Counted from the first letter of the stretch, positions 50,855 through 63,944 are shown. The stretch is DNA of 64,000 bases from Chinchilla lanigera (GCF_000276665.1 NW_004955425.1:21092564-21156563), one strand, 5' to 3'. Notes: a model not told the origin generated them from the letters alone. Program-made: numbers and translations.

Positions 50855-51667
50855 ACTGGTGGTCAATTTGTAACACCCAGCTGAACTGAATCAACGTGGC
50901 ACTGGATGGGGAAGGACCACCTGAGGATTATTGCCAATGACATAAAAAGACAACTGGAGAACAAAGAGGTGCTGTTAGGGGGCTGTTCTCCTGGAGAAGC
51001 GTGTCACACTGGCTTTCCTGATATAAACTTGGCTGTTCTCATCATCAAAGGAGATCAGGACCTGGTTGTCACTGAGAATGGCCACAGTTCACTATGGGGG
51101 AGCTTTGGTCCTCACTTTGAACATTGCTCAAAGAGGGGAAGATGATGCACTGTTCAGTCTCCAGGAGAAGCTTGTCGGCTTTCCTGATATGAACTCAGTT
51201 GTTCTCCTCATCACTGGAGGAGCTCAGGACCTCACTGTTGCTGAAGTTGGCTGTGGTACTTTTGGGAGGAGCTCTGGTTTTTGAACATCACTTCCTAGCT
51301 CCAGTGCAGATCCCCCAGCCTGCTGGCACAGATCCTTCATCCAGCTGGCACAGTCTTTCTAGCTTCCATTGCTGACCTTGGGGCCTTCTTAGCACAGATC
51401 GTTGAAACAAGCTTGCATGAGACATTGTTGTGGGCTTTTGGCCTCCAGTTGGATCCGTGGGGGCATTGTTATGGGCTCTAGGTCTTTAGCTGGACTCATG
51501 CAGAATATTGCCATGGGATCCAGGTCCTCAGCTGGATTTTTTGGTCTTTAGTGTGTGGAAAGATTTCCTGCACTCCTTTGTACTTGACTCTTTGGGTGAC
51601 TATTGTAAAATAATCCTATAAATTTTGTGCCCTGTATTGTTTCCCTTGCAAACCCTGACTACAGCAA
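50855..51667 (+). repeat. Unassigned LTR-like repeat, copy 2, with internal duplication
   Basis: Collinear with 27998-28571 but about 240 bases longer, because a ~170-base block occurs twice: 50966-51117 and 51137-51284 (each with gtctcctggagaagc-like, ggctttcctgatat-aac, gttctc-tcatc, gacct--ttg-ctga, gggagc tctggt). The 3' part (gtgactattgtaaaataatc, ctataaattttgtgccctgt) matches copy 1. Confidence 0.7.
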
Positions 51668-52737
51668 CTATCATACATACTTTAGAGTTTATTCAATAGA
51701 TGTGTCTGGAAATAGAAATTACCCCTTAAATCATAATTGCATATATAATGAATAAAAATACAGACAGCCTAATTAACTTTGAAGTTTTTACTTATATGAA
51801 CAAATAGGCCATTATTTATTTGAAATTTAAATGTAACTGGGCATCTTGTATTTTATCTGGCAACCTTACTTTAGGTGGAGACATTATCACTTTTATACTT
51901 TACAATTTTTATCTTAATACTTCTGGAAATAATTACTTTTCTATCTTAAAAATGAGAACCATCTTTGTTTCTTAATCTAAACCACTGATTTCAGTTGGAA
52001 GATGCTTACTGCTTTTTCTGTGTTAATGTGCTACACTAAACAAATTATCTTTCTGAAGGATCATGACACTATGAATATATTCTTAGAGTAAGACAGTTTT
52101 CTTTTGAAAATTATACCAGTTTAATTTTTGTTAATAGTAAAGTAAGATGTTAAACTTTATATGCTCTTTTGCTCTGTTAGTACTTGTCCATATTTTTTTG
52201 GACCTGAACACAGTTTGTCATAAAGTCTTACCCCAAGTATGTGATTTTTTTCCTTATAGGAACATCTATTATTTTTCAGTCTTGAAATCAAACTATGAAG
52301 TTACTGTTTGCAAAGAATATAAACAATTGATACTGAAAACCTCAGGCAAAATTGGACATACTGTCTATGTCATAGAAGAAAGTGACCATGAGTCTCAAAC
52401 AATATTTTATAAAAACGTGGTATGTGTTTAAGCCCGTGGCTGGGGCAGAGACCCGCATTCTGTGTAGCTGCTGCCACTGGCTTACTCCTGGCTGCTCACC
52501 GACTCGCTGGGCTTCAGGTCATTCACATACCTGACACAGATGGAGCCCAAGAGCTGCAGCAGATAAAGCCTTGAAACGGAACTTGCTAGGGCATGGTGGT
52601 GTCCTGCAGATAGGACATGCATTGGACAGTAGTAGGGCTGGCTGCTTTGTAGGGGACAGGCTTGTGACACCAGCCACCTGGATCCAGGGCACAGACTAGT
52701 CCAAGGAGGACAGGGATGGCTCTTCAGTAAGCTCCCT
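51668..52737. other. Intergenic, nothing recognised
   Basis: AT-rich to 52430, then a moderately GC-rich stretch (52436-52730) without CpG clustering. A 94-residue plus-strand frame (52147-52431) and a 91-residue minus-strand frame have no recognisable similarity. Confidence 0.5.
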
Positions 52738-53046
52738 GCATTAGTCATCTTTCTCACTGCTGGGCACGATACCAGACACCCACAATTTAAAGGAGAAGTA
52801 TAATTTCACTCATAGTGTCATGTTTGCCAGGATCCAAGGCAGAAGCATCATGGCAGAGGAGTGTGATAAAACAAGGCTGCTTCATTTGTGGGTGCCAGGA
52901 AGCAGAGAAGGGGGAAACAAGGGGTGAGAGACCAGACATGCACCCTAGGCTATGCCTCCATGACCCACTCAGACACACCCAGAAGTGTGCTTCACCAGTC
53001 CTTGGAGCAGATCCCAAATCCAACCCGGTTGAAACCTCACCCTAAC
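52738..53046 (-). mobile_element. Diverged MaLR LTR, antisense
   Basis: gcattagtcatctttctcac, tgctgggcacgataccagac, gatccaaggcagaagcatca, tggcagaggagtgtgataaa, atgacccactcagac. Same layout as the other antisense copies. Confidence 0.65.
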
Positions 53047-53477
53047 TGCCACAATCTCCCTTGTTGCCACAGGCAACACAAAGGCTGCCCTTTTAAGGAT
53101 GACAGACCACAGGTGGACCAAATTGACAGGTAAGAACTGACATAAAATAGCAGAAAAAATTATTACCTTAAAATTAACTAAGTCCATTTCACCATACTGT
53201 TGTATATGTCTGTGAAACTCATAAGAAAAAATAAGGTTAATGCCTCCCTGGTAGTGTCCTGCAGTGTCCAGCACAGCTGTCAAAGTTCCTGGGGAAAGGA
53301 CAGTGAGAGGCTGGAGAAATAAAAATAAGAGACAGAAAGCAGAGGTCAGATGGAGCCCTCTCTCTGGACAGGAGGAAAGGAACTGCTCAACACTGCAGCA
53401 TGTTTATTTTTACATTTGGCAAGTTGGTGTCATGTGACACCCCTCTGCCTAGCAACCTGTTCTTGGATTGCAGGAGG

Positions 53478-53520
53478 TGTGGTTTTTTGTTTTTGTTTTT
53501 GTTTTTGTTTTTGTTTTTTG
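53478..53520. repeat. (GTTTTT)n microsatellite
   Basis: Six GTTTTT units; explains the FCFCF/KNKNK low-complexity frames. Confidence 0.93.
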
Positions 53521-54760
53521 ACTGGGGTAGCTTGTTTATGTAGCTCACCTTGGGCACTCTTTGTTTTGAGACAGGCCTTGCCTTGCTCCCACACATGTGA
53601 CCAGTTTCCAGCTTTAGCTTCCCACAGTATCCAGTCACATTATAGCCACTCCTATTTATTCTAAGCCAACCTCTGCAACTGTAGCAAGACTCTTTCCTTG
53701 GTCATCTCCATCTCAGACTTTTCAGTTCTGTGGGATCTGCTAGCAGGCAATGTTGATCACTAGTGATGGGATGTGTCCAATTTGACTGTAAGTAGCAAGA
53801 GACTCCAAGGGAAGAGGTCTAGTGCAAACAGACGTAAAGCAGGGGAGAGTTGGGAAAAATGAATTTCACTGATATTTTCTAGTTCTGAGGAGAAAAAAGC
53901 TTTCTCAGTTCTTTTATGGAAACCATTACTTTTCAGGAAAACTAAAATACATGCACCACTTTAAAAACAATGCCACAAACAGAGCATATACTCATGTGTA
54001 GTACTTCAGGTTATAATCACACTGCTGGGTCTCATAAGGCCCCACTAGTTAGTTATAAAGGTTCAGGGTCCCCTTTACACAAAACAGGACACTGCGATGG
54101 AAGGAAGTGAAGGGAACTGATGAGGCCCACATATGGCAGAAACTGACCCCAATCCAATTCCCTGGAATTCATATCAAGAACTCTTCTTCTGTGTCATACT
54201 CTCTTTACAAAGTTTAACATGTTCTGCGATTAAGTATATTAAAATGTGTCAGGAGCAAATGAATTTATTCACAAAATGGTTAGCTATGGTGAATTAAATG
54301 AAAGGATAGTTCATTTAGGTTAACTGCAAGTTTAATAATTAAATTATCCTTTAACCATACTCATTACTATTATACATGGCACTGCAAGTTGCTAACTTTT
54401 AAGAAACCTCTATCTGTTACTTTTTTCCAATATGTGTAAACCTGAAGAACATTATCATAAAAACAATAGCATTTACAATGCTCTTTGTCTATTCTCTTTA
54501 GCAGCAATGAGGCACTAAAATAAATATTCACAGAAGAAACTAAGAAATAAAACAAGAAAAGCCCACTTTGCCCCCTAACTATATCAAGTACAACTGTTCC
54601 ACATGAACATGGTATCTAATTAATGTCATTTTAAAGCTCTCATTATAATTTTAATTTTTTAACTTTTAAAATTTTTTCTCATTTGCCAAGATAGCAAAAT
54701 GTTAAAAAAAATTGTAGTTTTCCCCAGTAGATAAACATTCTCAAATCTTTTATCTCTTTA
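53521..54760. other. Intergenic, nothing firmly recognised
   Basis: 53560-53640 has a weak B1/simple-sequence look (gttttgagacaggccttg) that does not continue. The remainder is AT-rich and unique-looking. Confidence 0.5.
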
Positions 54761-54765
54761 TTTTA

Positions 54766-55167
54766 TGCTATGGCTTGAACCTAGACTCCCCCAAAGCCTC
54801 ATGTGGTCATAAGTGGGGCTTTTCAGAAGTGGCTGGATCTGGGTGTGTAATGATGGGATTGAGGATGTGACGCTGGGATTAATGGTGCCCTGCTCTGGGT
54901 GTGAGCAAGTAGCCCAGATAGAATGTAAAGGACAGGAAGAGGGCTGCTGCCATCACTTGCTGCTTTGCCACTTTGCCACTTTGCTATCTTCTGCTCACCA
55001 TGAACTGTTCTACTCTGTGATGCCCCTCTGCCATGCCACCCTGCCTTGGAGCCAGCCAACTATGAATCCAAACCTTTACAAACTCTAATTCAGCTACAGT
55101 AAGCCTGTCCTCCTTTAACTTTGGGTGTCAGGTATTTTGTCTCAGCAATGAGAAAAGTAACTAAGAT
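54766..55167 (+). mobile_element. MaLR-type solo LTR, sense
   Basis: tgctatggcttgaacctaga to gagaaaagtaactaagata; includes gccaccctgccttggagcca and attttgtctcagcaatgaga, as in the copy at 27641. Confidence 0.9.
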
Positions 55168-55257
55168 AGTTTGTTTCTAGGTTTTCCTGAATTTCTAAAT
55201 CAAGCCCCCAGACACACCAGAGGAGACACTAGAAGATGAGCAGCAGTAAGAATCTAA

Positions 55258-55413
55258 ACCAGGTATGGTAGTGCAGGCCTATAATTCCAGCACTCAGGAG
55301 TCTGAGGCAAGAGGATTGCTATGTGTTTGAGGCCAGCCTGAGTCACACAGTGAGTTCAAGCCCAGCCTGAACTTCATAGCGAGATCCTGTCTCAACAAAC
55401 AAACAAACAAACA
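55258..55413 (+). mobile_element. B1 SINE, sense
   Basis: accaggtatggtagtgcagg, ataattccagcactcaggag, gaggccagcctgagtcacac, agtgagttcaagcccagcct, gagatcctgtctc and a (CAAA)n tail. Contains the internal duplication. Confidence 0.92.
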
Positions 55414-55587
55414 GTCCAAGCCAGCATACTACAAAGTCCTGGGTCTACTGGGACTCAGATTTGCATGTCTAGAATGAACAGAAGGCATATTCATGTTTCC
55501 TGTCAGTGCCTGACAGGCCTCACTTCCCGGGCCAGTCAAATGCAGTTTTGATCCTCCTCACAGAATCTGAATTTTCATGTATGCCTC

Positions 55588-55972
55588 TGTTTTAGTCAGT
55601 TTTCTGTTCGAATAATAGAACACAAAGCCTGGACAATTTATAAAGAAAAGTTTATTCAGCTCACAGTTCCAGAGGCTGGGAAGTCCACAGGTACAGTGCG
55701 GCTGCTGGCAGGGCCTTGTGCTGTGTTATAACTTGGAAGGAGGTAAAAGGGCTCACAAGTTCATGTGAGAGACAAAGCCTGAGCAGCAGACTTGGTTTAT
55801 AGCAATCTGCTCTCAAGGTGGCCAACCCACCTATCATGGTATCATACCACTCTTGGAAATTCTGCCTGCATGACCCAAACACTTTGCTTCAGGCCCTACT
55901 TCCCAACAGCCCTCGGATGGGAATCAAACTCCCAATGCATGAATTCTGGGAACAAATATTCAAACCATAACA
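55588..55972 (-). mobile_element. MaLR-type solo LTR (MLT1/THE-like), antisense
   Basis: 385 bases, tgttttagtcagttttctgt to caaaccataaca; includes ataaagaaaagtttattcag and ctcacagttccagaggctgg. Flanks gcctc (55583-55587) and gcatc (55973-55977) match at 4 of 5, a likely decayed duplication. Confidence 0.9.
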
Positions 55973-55977
55973 GCATC

Positions 55978-58900
55978 TTCATCAGCACTGTTACATGGAA
56001 AAAATCTAAAAAATTTCCATTTTCTTTATGTGGAGAAAAAAATAAAACCTTAAACCAGTCTTGAATGACTTTTCAACTTCTAATTTCAACTTAGCTCTTG
56101 TGACTGGGGTTCTTTGTGAAAGCTACTTGCCACATGTGGCAACTGAGGGAAGCCAACTAGATTTTCAGAGCCCTTGAGCTGTTCAGTTCAGAGCCTTTTA
56201 TCTTCACCTCTCTGACCTTGGTTCACTTAGGCCGTGAAGGAAGGTCCCCCCTGTGATGAACTTTCCCCTTCTCTACTGTCGCACAGTTCCCTGAACTCAG
56301 TTGCACTGTTAACTTTTAAAGAAATAGGAAAGGAATATTTCAAATCCACACTGTATGAAGGGCTTCTCTAGAATCTCTCACCAATCTGTTTCTGATTATA
56401 AACACCAGATGCTGTAGAGGAAGATTAACTGTGCGGACAACTTGCCTGTGAAGCACAGTAAATTATACAGTGAGGGCAGAAAAGGAGTCTGCAGGGATGT
56501 ATGATTTCATTTTGAACTTGGCTGAAGCATTTGCTTCTGTCCCCAAAGGGGAGAACGTTAAGCGGTTTCAGGTTCATTCATACACATGTGCTCATTACTT
56601 TTCCCTTTCTTCCTGAGGGAGCTGCAGTTGTCCATTTCTTCTTCTTTCTTTCCATTGGAAGAACTGTTTTAAATTGGTGAGGCTGTTTTGAGGCTGGATT
56701 TTAGATATCAGAATGCCAGGGGCAGCTGTCCGAACCTCATGGCTGGTGAGAAACAGTGAGACAACTGTTCAGTCCGAGCGGTCACTGATAGGGCCCACAG
56801 CTCTAGCAAACAGTTGCAACCAGCCCTACTCCACTTGTTCTCTATTCTGCCTCGCTTCTTCTATTTCTTCTCTTCTCATCCTTTGCCCCCTGAACTCTTT
56901 CTTGCTTCCTTTCTCCTTTCCCTAAATATTTCCCAAGTCTGATTCTCTTTTCAAATGTTATATTGATATATAAAGGTATAAGCAGTACTGTAATACATTT
57001 GTTCTTACTAATTGGTCAAGAACTTCAGTGTTGCAAATTGCTGAAGCCCCTCGTGCTTCCCTGTCCGATGACGTCTGCCCTCTGTTCTCGAGCCTGGGAG
57101 AGCGCTGTGTGCTTAGCTGCCCGTCACTCTCCTGCAACAGATATAAACCTCAAGAAAACACACTTGCTCTTATTGAATATGTTCCTGTTCTTACAATAAG
57201 AATTAGAACATTCGATTTAATTTTTGAAGAGAAAGTGGGATGAAGTTTTTCAAGTGAACTTTTCTAAAAAACATTAGTTCCCTCATGCCATTCCTGCTGT
57301 GGGGGATGCACTAATTAGCATCCAGCACCACCAGTGCCATTTGCTCAGTATTTTTCTAAATCTGTGTAAATGTAATGCTCTTTAGTTTTTTTTTCCTCAG
57401 GCTTTCTTTTTTCCCCCTTATTTCTCCTGGAGTTTCCTTAACTGTCCAGTGTTTCTCTCCTCTCTTGTTGTAGAACTCACCCTGATGACGTTTACTGCTT
57501 ACACAGCTTGTTCTTGAGCACAAAATGCTCTCTGTGTCCTGCTCTGCACCAAGTGATCATAGTTGACTCTGTACTTGAATGACCTGGAGGAAAGCATCAC
57601 ATTAGATGCAGCACAGGTCCATTGAGAGGAGCTTTCCAGACATGTGGGGACAACAGGACTGTGCACAAGGCAGACAGAATGGTCTCTGGTCTCTTGCTCC
57701 TTTGTGGGGGATTTTAATGGTTGCGGGGCAGCAGAGTCACCTTAGCAAGTAGGCCTTCCCTAACACCCCAGGAGATGTCAGTCTCCAACTCCAGGACAGG
57801 TAGAGACCTCTGTCTCCAGCATGCCTAGGAGAAGCGTCTAAGCAGAGGTGCCCTTGAGGCTGTCTGGACTCAAATTCACAGTTTTCCAGGCAGCTGCTGA
57901 AGGCTGTGTCTAGACAACCCCCAAAACAGAAGATCTGTTGTGTAGTTATCACCATCTGAGAGCCCAGTATGAGACACTAGTCAGTTCGCTATCTTATTGG
58001 TGGTACTAAGGAGCCAAAGTGGACAGTATGGTGTGACTATGGGACGTAAACGTGACAAGTCAATAAACTCAAAGTTCTCCAGAGAATATTGATAATAATC
58101 TTGTAACACTGGTTTTCCCCCAAATAATGTGTTTAAATATTTTCCAATTTAATAGTGTTCTTTTTCCACTTCTAATGTGATTTATTTACATCTTTGGTAA
58201 ATAGTTTGCAAGAATGTCTGTGAAGTAAATATGATTTAGTGTAAACAGCATGAACTTTGGAGTCAAACAAAACTGGGTAAAATTTTTATGTAATCCCTCT
58301 TGAACCAATGTATTTACCCCTGGTGTCCCCAGGCATAGGTCTTTTATGGTGGCCTTTGTCTTTCTTCTTCTCATCTTGTCTACCGCCCACTTTATCTCCA
58401 GAAATGCTGAGTTACACATAGTTCTCAGACAAGTTGAGGTGGTATGCCCGCTCCATGCACCTGCTCCAGGGGGTTCTTGCTGATGCTGCTTCATCCCCAA
58501 GCCCTCTGCGCTGGTGAGTGACCCTTCCTCTGTGATCTCACAACTCCCCGAATGCCTCCCCACAGATAGTGGATGTTACATGGTTATCTCTGCCAATGTG
58601 CACCAGTCAGTAAGAGTTATATTTTATTCACCTAGGTATCATTGATACCAGCATTTAGTAAACTTAGTAACTATTTATTATATTAAAAGAGATATATCTA
58701 TAAAATTAATATAACAGTAACCCTTCGGTTATCATGACAAAAATTCAGTAAATGCAATTCCTAGTTATATTTTCCAACCTCCTTGGGTATTTCTAAAACA
58801 GCAACAAATACACAGTACATTCAAAGAAGAGATATATTGACAGTCACCTCTAAATGTCATTTTCAAACTCATATTTCCTATAGAAAAATATGTTCAACAG

Positions 58901-61008
58901 AACTGCAGCTACATCGCCACTTTGAAGATACTGCTACTTGGCTGATGAAATCCAAATAGAAGAAAGATATTTAGGGACCAGATGAGCTGGTTAAATGGTC
59001 TCTCTTAGTTTTTTATAAATTCTTGGCCATATCCATAGGTAAGAAGTATCTTAATGAATAATAGAAAGATGCACTGTTTTAAAAGCAGGTCCACATCCAC
59101 AGTGGATACACAATGTATAAAAATATTAGACAGAACAGTCTTTTCCTCAAAACAAAGAACCTCTTGGAATATTTTTTGGCCTCATGAAGCTTCTATAACA
59201 ACTCTTGAATCCTGTAACCTTGTCTCTACCCTCTATTGCGTGTGCTTATGTTCTTGGAAGCATCACCTCTGGATATTCACACTTGGTGCCATACTGTTCC
59301 ACATTGGAAACACATCTCTGTGGGGTGGATTTGTTCACTCTCATGTTATCCCTTTGGTTTTTAGTGACTTCATCAGTCTTGGATGGGAGTTCAATTCATT
59401 TTACTATCCATGCCAGCAAAGAAGGGAAAAGGTACATAAATTGTGTTTATTCCTCTAATGGTCTTATTATCCCACACTTATAACGGCACTCAGAGGTGGA
59501 GAGCAGAAGGCAATGGCAGCAGTAACAGAAGGCACATGGGACACACCTTCACAGGTGTGCCTTATAGAGCAAACTAAGGTTCTGGTCGTCAGTGTAAGCA
59601 GTGACCAAGATGCAATGATGAGTGAAAGCACCCACCTCAGGGGAAGCCTCTACAATAAGAGATAGACTTGGTGGTGAGAAGTAAAGAATCATTCTAAGAC
59701 CTGAGAAACTGAAGCAGAAAGTTCTGCTCTTATGCGCATGAATTATATAAGCATTTACTGTGTGCCTCCTACATGCTGTGGGGAATGTAAAACTTAGATA
59801 CTGCTTTTACAGAAAAACCAATGTGCAAACTTTATGCAAACACAGCAAAACAAATTAATAATTACTGACCAGTAGTATTTACACGCAGATGCATTTTTCA
59901 AGAAGTTAACCCATATGCCATTCTGTTACACACATACTGTATACACCTCTTGACTTGATTTAATGTTATTGTCTCAGGACCTTGATGAATATGGGAAAGC
60001 AATAAGCTTTCAAGATCTGTAAACAACACACAGTTGTAAAAGTGTCTTATGGCACAGTTTTAAGCTCATTGGATTTTGTTCATTCCTCTTCCTGTCACTT
60101 CCATTACTCAAAATTCACATTGATTTATTTTAACCTGTTAGATGACATAATAATATTGATGTGAAAAATAATTGACATTTCATGAGAAGATTCCATAAAG
60201 TGAGATATCAGGCCAGGTCTGTTTTATTTTACACAACTTGCACAATTGTGTGTAGTATATAGATTTTTACGTATACAATATTTCTAATTGCTAGGAGAGT
60301 TCGATTTTTAAAGCAATTTATGTACAAAACAAAGAATCTCGAAATAATAATTTTCTTTATCCAGATTTTAAAATGTTGGAATTTTAACAGACAAAATTTA
60401 TTTGTTCTTCACTACTAATGCTAGACAATCAATCTGGAAAAGAAGTATACCTCCCCCAAAACTTAGCCATATCATAAAATGATTCAAGTTTTTGGAAATA
60501 AGATCATTTTATATATTCATTTTAGATGTTTCAGAAAGTGAAACATATCTATGACTTTTTAATTATCACCATAAAAATATGAGGCATGTGAATCTAACAT
60601 TTTACTCTCTAGTAAATTTTGCTAATTCAATGGAGAAAAAAAATATATATATATACTTTTATACACTTCTTTTTAAAGAGAACATGAAATATTTCTTTAG
60701 TCAAAATAGAGAAGGCTGGTAGCTTACAGATCATTCTGAGGACTGCAGTGATTTTCCATGTTGACTGAATCCCCGTGGTATAAGCTTTATGGTGCGCTGA
60801 GATGGTAAGCTAGAGAGCACCCTTACTCCCAGATGTCTGTTCTTAGTCCTTGGTTTTGCTTCTGGACAGTCAGGTGGTCAGTTGTAGTTGGCTCGGCATT
60901 GCTCTGGGCAAACATTGTAATGATGTGGTCTTGCTGAGAAACAGACTCAAGTCTTCACAATCAGATGGGTAAACACCTAGCAGCACAATAGTTAGATTGT
61001 AGGGTATA
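55978..61008. other. Intergenic, mostly unrecognised
   Basis: About 5 kb of AT-rich sequence. Only a diverged sense MIR trace is seen at about 58240-58320 (agcatgaactttggagtcaa, caaaactgggtaaa). A short TA tract lies at 60640-60655. Plus-strand frames at 59054 and minus-strand at 58186 (134 and 125 residues) lack any recognisable domain or coding bias. Confidence 0.5.
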
Positions 61009-61009
61009 T

Positions 61010-61451
61010 TCATTTGCTAGGGCTGCTGCAGTAATTTACCAGAAACTGGGTGGTTTAAAATAGTAGAAATTTATTCTATCATAATTCTAGAGATTAGGGT
61101 CTGAAAACAACTTGTCAGCAGGACTGTGCTCCCTCTGAGGACCATAGGAAAGAACCCTTCCTTTTCTGTTCCTACCCATGATTCCTTGGTTTATTGGTTC
61201 ATTATTCCAATTTTTGCCTCCATCTTCACAGTGTGGTTTTCCTTCTTTGTGGGTCTGTGTCACTCTATGTATCTCTGTGTCCTTTCTACTATAGAGACAG
61301 TAGTCATAGGACTTGGGACACAACCTAATCCAGTGTGACCTCACATTAACTTGGCTATGTCTGCAAAGATCTTATTTCCAGATAAGGCCATATTCACAGG
61401 TACTGGGACTTCAACATTATTTGTAGGGAAAAAAATTCAACCTACAACATA
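61010..61451 (-). mobile_element. MLT1-type MaLR LTR, antisense
   Basis: ttcatttgctagggctgctg, cagtaatttaccagaaactg, ggtggtttaaaatagtagaa, tcctccatcttcaca-like segment, gtgacctcacattaac, atctgcaaagatcttattt-like and cacaggtactgggacttcaa are ordered MLT1 hallmarks. Confidence 0.88.
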
Positions 61452-61763
61452 CAAGGACAGTGGTTAGCTTTGAAAGAAATGGTCACATTATCTTGCAAAG
61501 TTTTGCATTCCCACCAGCAATGATGGAGAATTGCTTTTCTTGCTCAGGGTCCTTACAGAGCAGTTGGTGTTGTCAGTTTTTAAAATTTTAGGTGTTATAA
61601 TAGATGTATAGTAGTATTTAACTGTTGTTTTAGCTTGCAATTCTCTAATGACAAATGTTGTTTAGCCTGTTTTCATATACTAATTTCCATCTATACATTT
61701 TCTTTGGTGAGGTGACTGTTCACATGTTCCCCTGTTTTTAAATTAGATGACTTGCTTTCTCAT

Positions 61764-62137
61764 TGCTATGCTTTGACTCAGTGTCCTCCAAGGTCTATAA
61801 GTCTGGGTCCTTATCCTATGGCACAATTGGGAGGTGGGGAACACCTTGGGGCCTAGTTGGAAGCTGCTCCGGTTATATGAAAATGTCCCCTGGGAGGAAT
61901 GGCTGGGGACAGTGCCTGACTCCTGCTGTTTCCCCTTTGCTTCCCAGCCATCATGAGATGAGTGGGTTACTCTACCCTGCTCTCCCTGCCAGGATGTGCT
62001 ACCTCCCACAGTCCCAGAGAAATAGGGACAATTGATCATGGGCTGAAGCTTTCAAAATATCAGCAAATTAAACCTGTAATCTTTAAAGTTGACTACCTCA
62101 AGTATTTTGTTATAGCAATGAAAATATGACTGACACA
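61764..62137 (+). mobile_element. MaLR-type solo LTR, sense
   Basis: tgctatgctttgactcagtg to aaaatatgactgacaca, including agccatcatgagatgagtgg, agcaaattaaacctgtaatc and attttgttatagcaatgaaa. Confidence 0.88.
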
Positions 62138-62219
62138 CACTCAGTGTGTTGCTTAATTTCCAAGTGTTTGAAGTTTGTATAGGAAAAATATAACTCTGAA
62201 CCTGTTAGATATCAAAAGC

Positions 62220-62841
62220 TGTGGAGGACCATCTGGATGACTCTCCTTGAATGAAGAGCAATTATCTCCATTTTAGCTAAACCTGGTCCTATTTCCATGT
62301 ACTGATATGTACAGAGTTGGCTAAAACTTTTCCTTATCCTTCAAGTGGCTTTAAGAAATGCAAATCAGTCTCCCCAAGGTGCTGAGGTGTAGTCTTTGGA
62401 GCAAGGTGACAGGACAGTGTGACCCTGCCCTGTAGTTCCCAAAAAATATGTGTGAGTCAGGCAGGAGGGAGAGCCGTGCTCCACGCTGTTAGCTGGCATC
62501 GAGCTGTAAGACAGGAGGCTATGACTTCCCAGGGCGTAAAAGATTACACGTCAGAGTGGAAGCACCAACCCCAAAACATTAGATACTATCTTGAATTGTG
62601 TTATGCAGTACATAACTCTTTCTGTACATCCTTCTCTCTGCATATTGCAGAGGTTATTTCAGGCCTGCTACCTAGCCTAGCTCACAGCATTCACCTACTT
62701 CCCATGATTCTCAGAGTCACTCACCCCCAAGCCACTCCCTTCTTCACAAATTAATAAAACCTGGGTTTGGCTCTGGATCAAGGCCTTTGTTCAGGTTTAC
62801 CACCACTCTAGGTGGACTTAGGACCCCCTTGGCTCCCCACA
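62220..62841 (+). mobile_element. Solo LTR of an unassigned ERV
   Basis: Begins tgtggaggaccatctggatg and ends gcttggctccccaca-type, giving inverted TGTGG...CCACA termini over 622 bases. An AATAAA signal (ttaataaaacctgggtttgg, 62751) is followed by a U5-like tail (tttaccaccactctaggtgg, acttaggacccccttggctc). No target duplication seen. Confidence 0.75.
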
Positions 62842-63523
62842 ACTACAAGTATGCCTTAGTTTTTATTCCCATAATGGGCTGCACTGGAAGTGGTAGGTTA
62901 GAGTTAAATCACTAGAATTCCAATAACTTTTCAATGGGATTACAAGTATAAGCTTCCTAGGCTGCGATGAGGACCAGGAAGGGCTCTCCATAAAATGCGT
63001 TGAGCTCATGGTTTCACAACAACAAGGAATGAAGTTGCAAACCAAAGTTATGAGAGTTTTACTGGGAATAAAGAAAAGAATAGCTCCTGGATTTCAGGAG
63101 GGGTCTCAAAGAGGTGGCCACAGAAGCCCTTTATCAGAGATAATTTATATAAGAGAATCACAATGTGGGTTTAACTACAATAACCTATAGGATTAAAAAT
63201 ATAGCTGATTAGGTAATATTGATCCAATAGGAAAATGAATCAGATAGCAAGAGTATATGGAAAGATTAAAAAAACTCTTCGAAAGGGATGGAAGTATGGG
63301 TCCAGATGTTCCAGTCACCCACCTAGGCATCAGATGCCTATCTGGGCCCACTGGACCAGATGGTGCTAATTACAGTATAATCTCAAGTTGCCATTTATCT
63401 CACAGGCCTGGCTCTTGCATCCGTATCCTGAGGGCAGGCTCTCTTCAGATTCATCTTCAGCCACAATTCCAATGTCTTTATTTTTTGTACTGAGTTCCTC
63501 AAGGGCCCAATCCCTCCCTGACT
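62842..63523. other. Intergenic, nothing recognised
   Basis: Unique-looking sequence; short frames only. Confidence 0.5.
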
Positions 63524-63649
63524 GCATATTTCTATCTAACTTAGTCATCTATAGTGGTGTTTATTGCATATTTCTATCTAGCTTAGTCATCTATAGTGGT
63601 GTTTATTGCATATTTCTATCTAACTTAGTCATCTATAGTGGTGTTTACT
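63524..63649. repeat. 42-bp minisatellite, exactly three units
   Basis: Units start at 63524, 63566 and 63608, each gcatatttctatcta-cttag followed by tcatctatagtggtgttta-t, with only one or two differences between units. Because 42 is a multiple of three the frame reads as a repeated 14-residue block, which is incidental. Confidence 0.97.
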
Positions 63650-63710
63650 TGCCTTCCTGTTGATTTCTAGTGTGAGTCTAGTGATCTCTAGATTATTTAG
63701 GAGTGTGTTG

Positions 63711-63920
63711 TTTATTTTTTTAAATTAATTCTATTGAGACATTTTTGACATGTATAATGATCACATTCATCAGAGAGAATGTGATATTTGTACTTGTACA
63801 TAATATCTTAATTCTTTTTTTCCATTCCCCCCTCTTCCCTTCAATATTTCTTCCCCTCTCCTTTATAAAACTTTGTTTCTGTTGTTTTCTTTCCATTCTT
63901 TTTTATCCCTTAAAAGTGAG
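63711..63920 (-). mobile_element. LINE-1 3'UTR fragment, antisense
   Basis: tttatttttttaaattaatt, ctattgagacatttttgaca, tgtataatgatcacattcat, cagagagaatgtgatatttg and a C/T-rich stretch. Same order as the L1 at 13526. Confidence 0.85.
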
Positions 63921-63944
63921 AAGGCAATTCTTACTAACGTCTGA

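Noticed and set aside
52147..52431. 94-residue plus-strand frame in AT-rich DNA
   Set aside because: No recognisable similarity, no splice or promoter context and no coding bias visible; length is within chance for this composition when many frames are examined.
58186..58563. 125-residue minus-strand frame
   Set aside because: No recognisable domain, and it overlaps a MIR trace.
59054..59458. 134-residue plus-strand frame
   Set aside because: No recognisable domain; sequence around it is ordinary intergenic DNA.
63388..63663. Frame with a repeated 14-residue block
   Set aside because: Product of the 42-base minisatellite, not a repeat protein.
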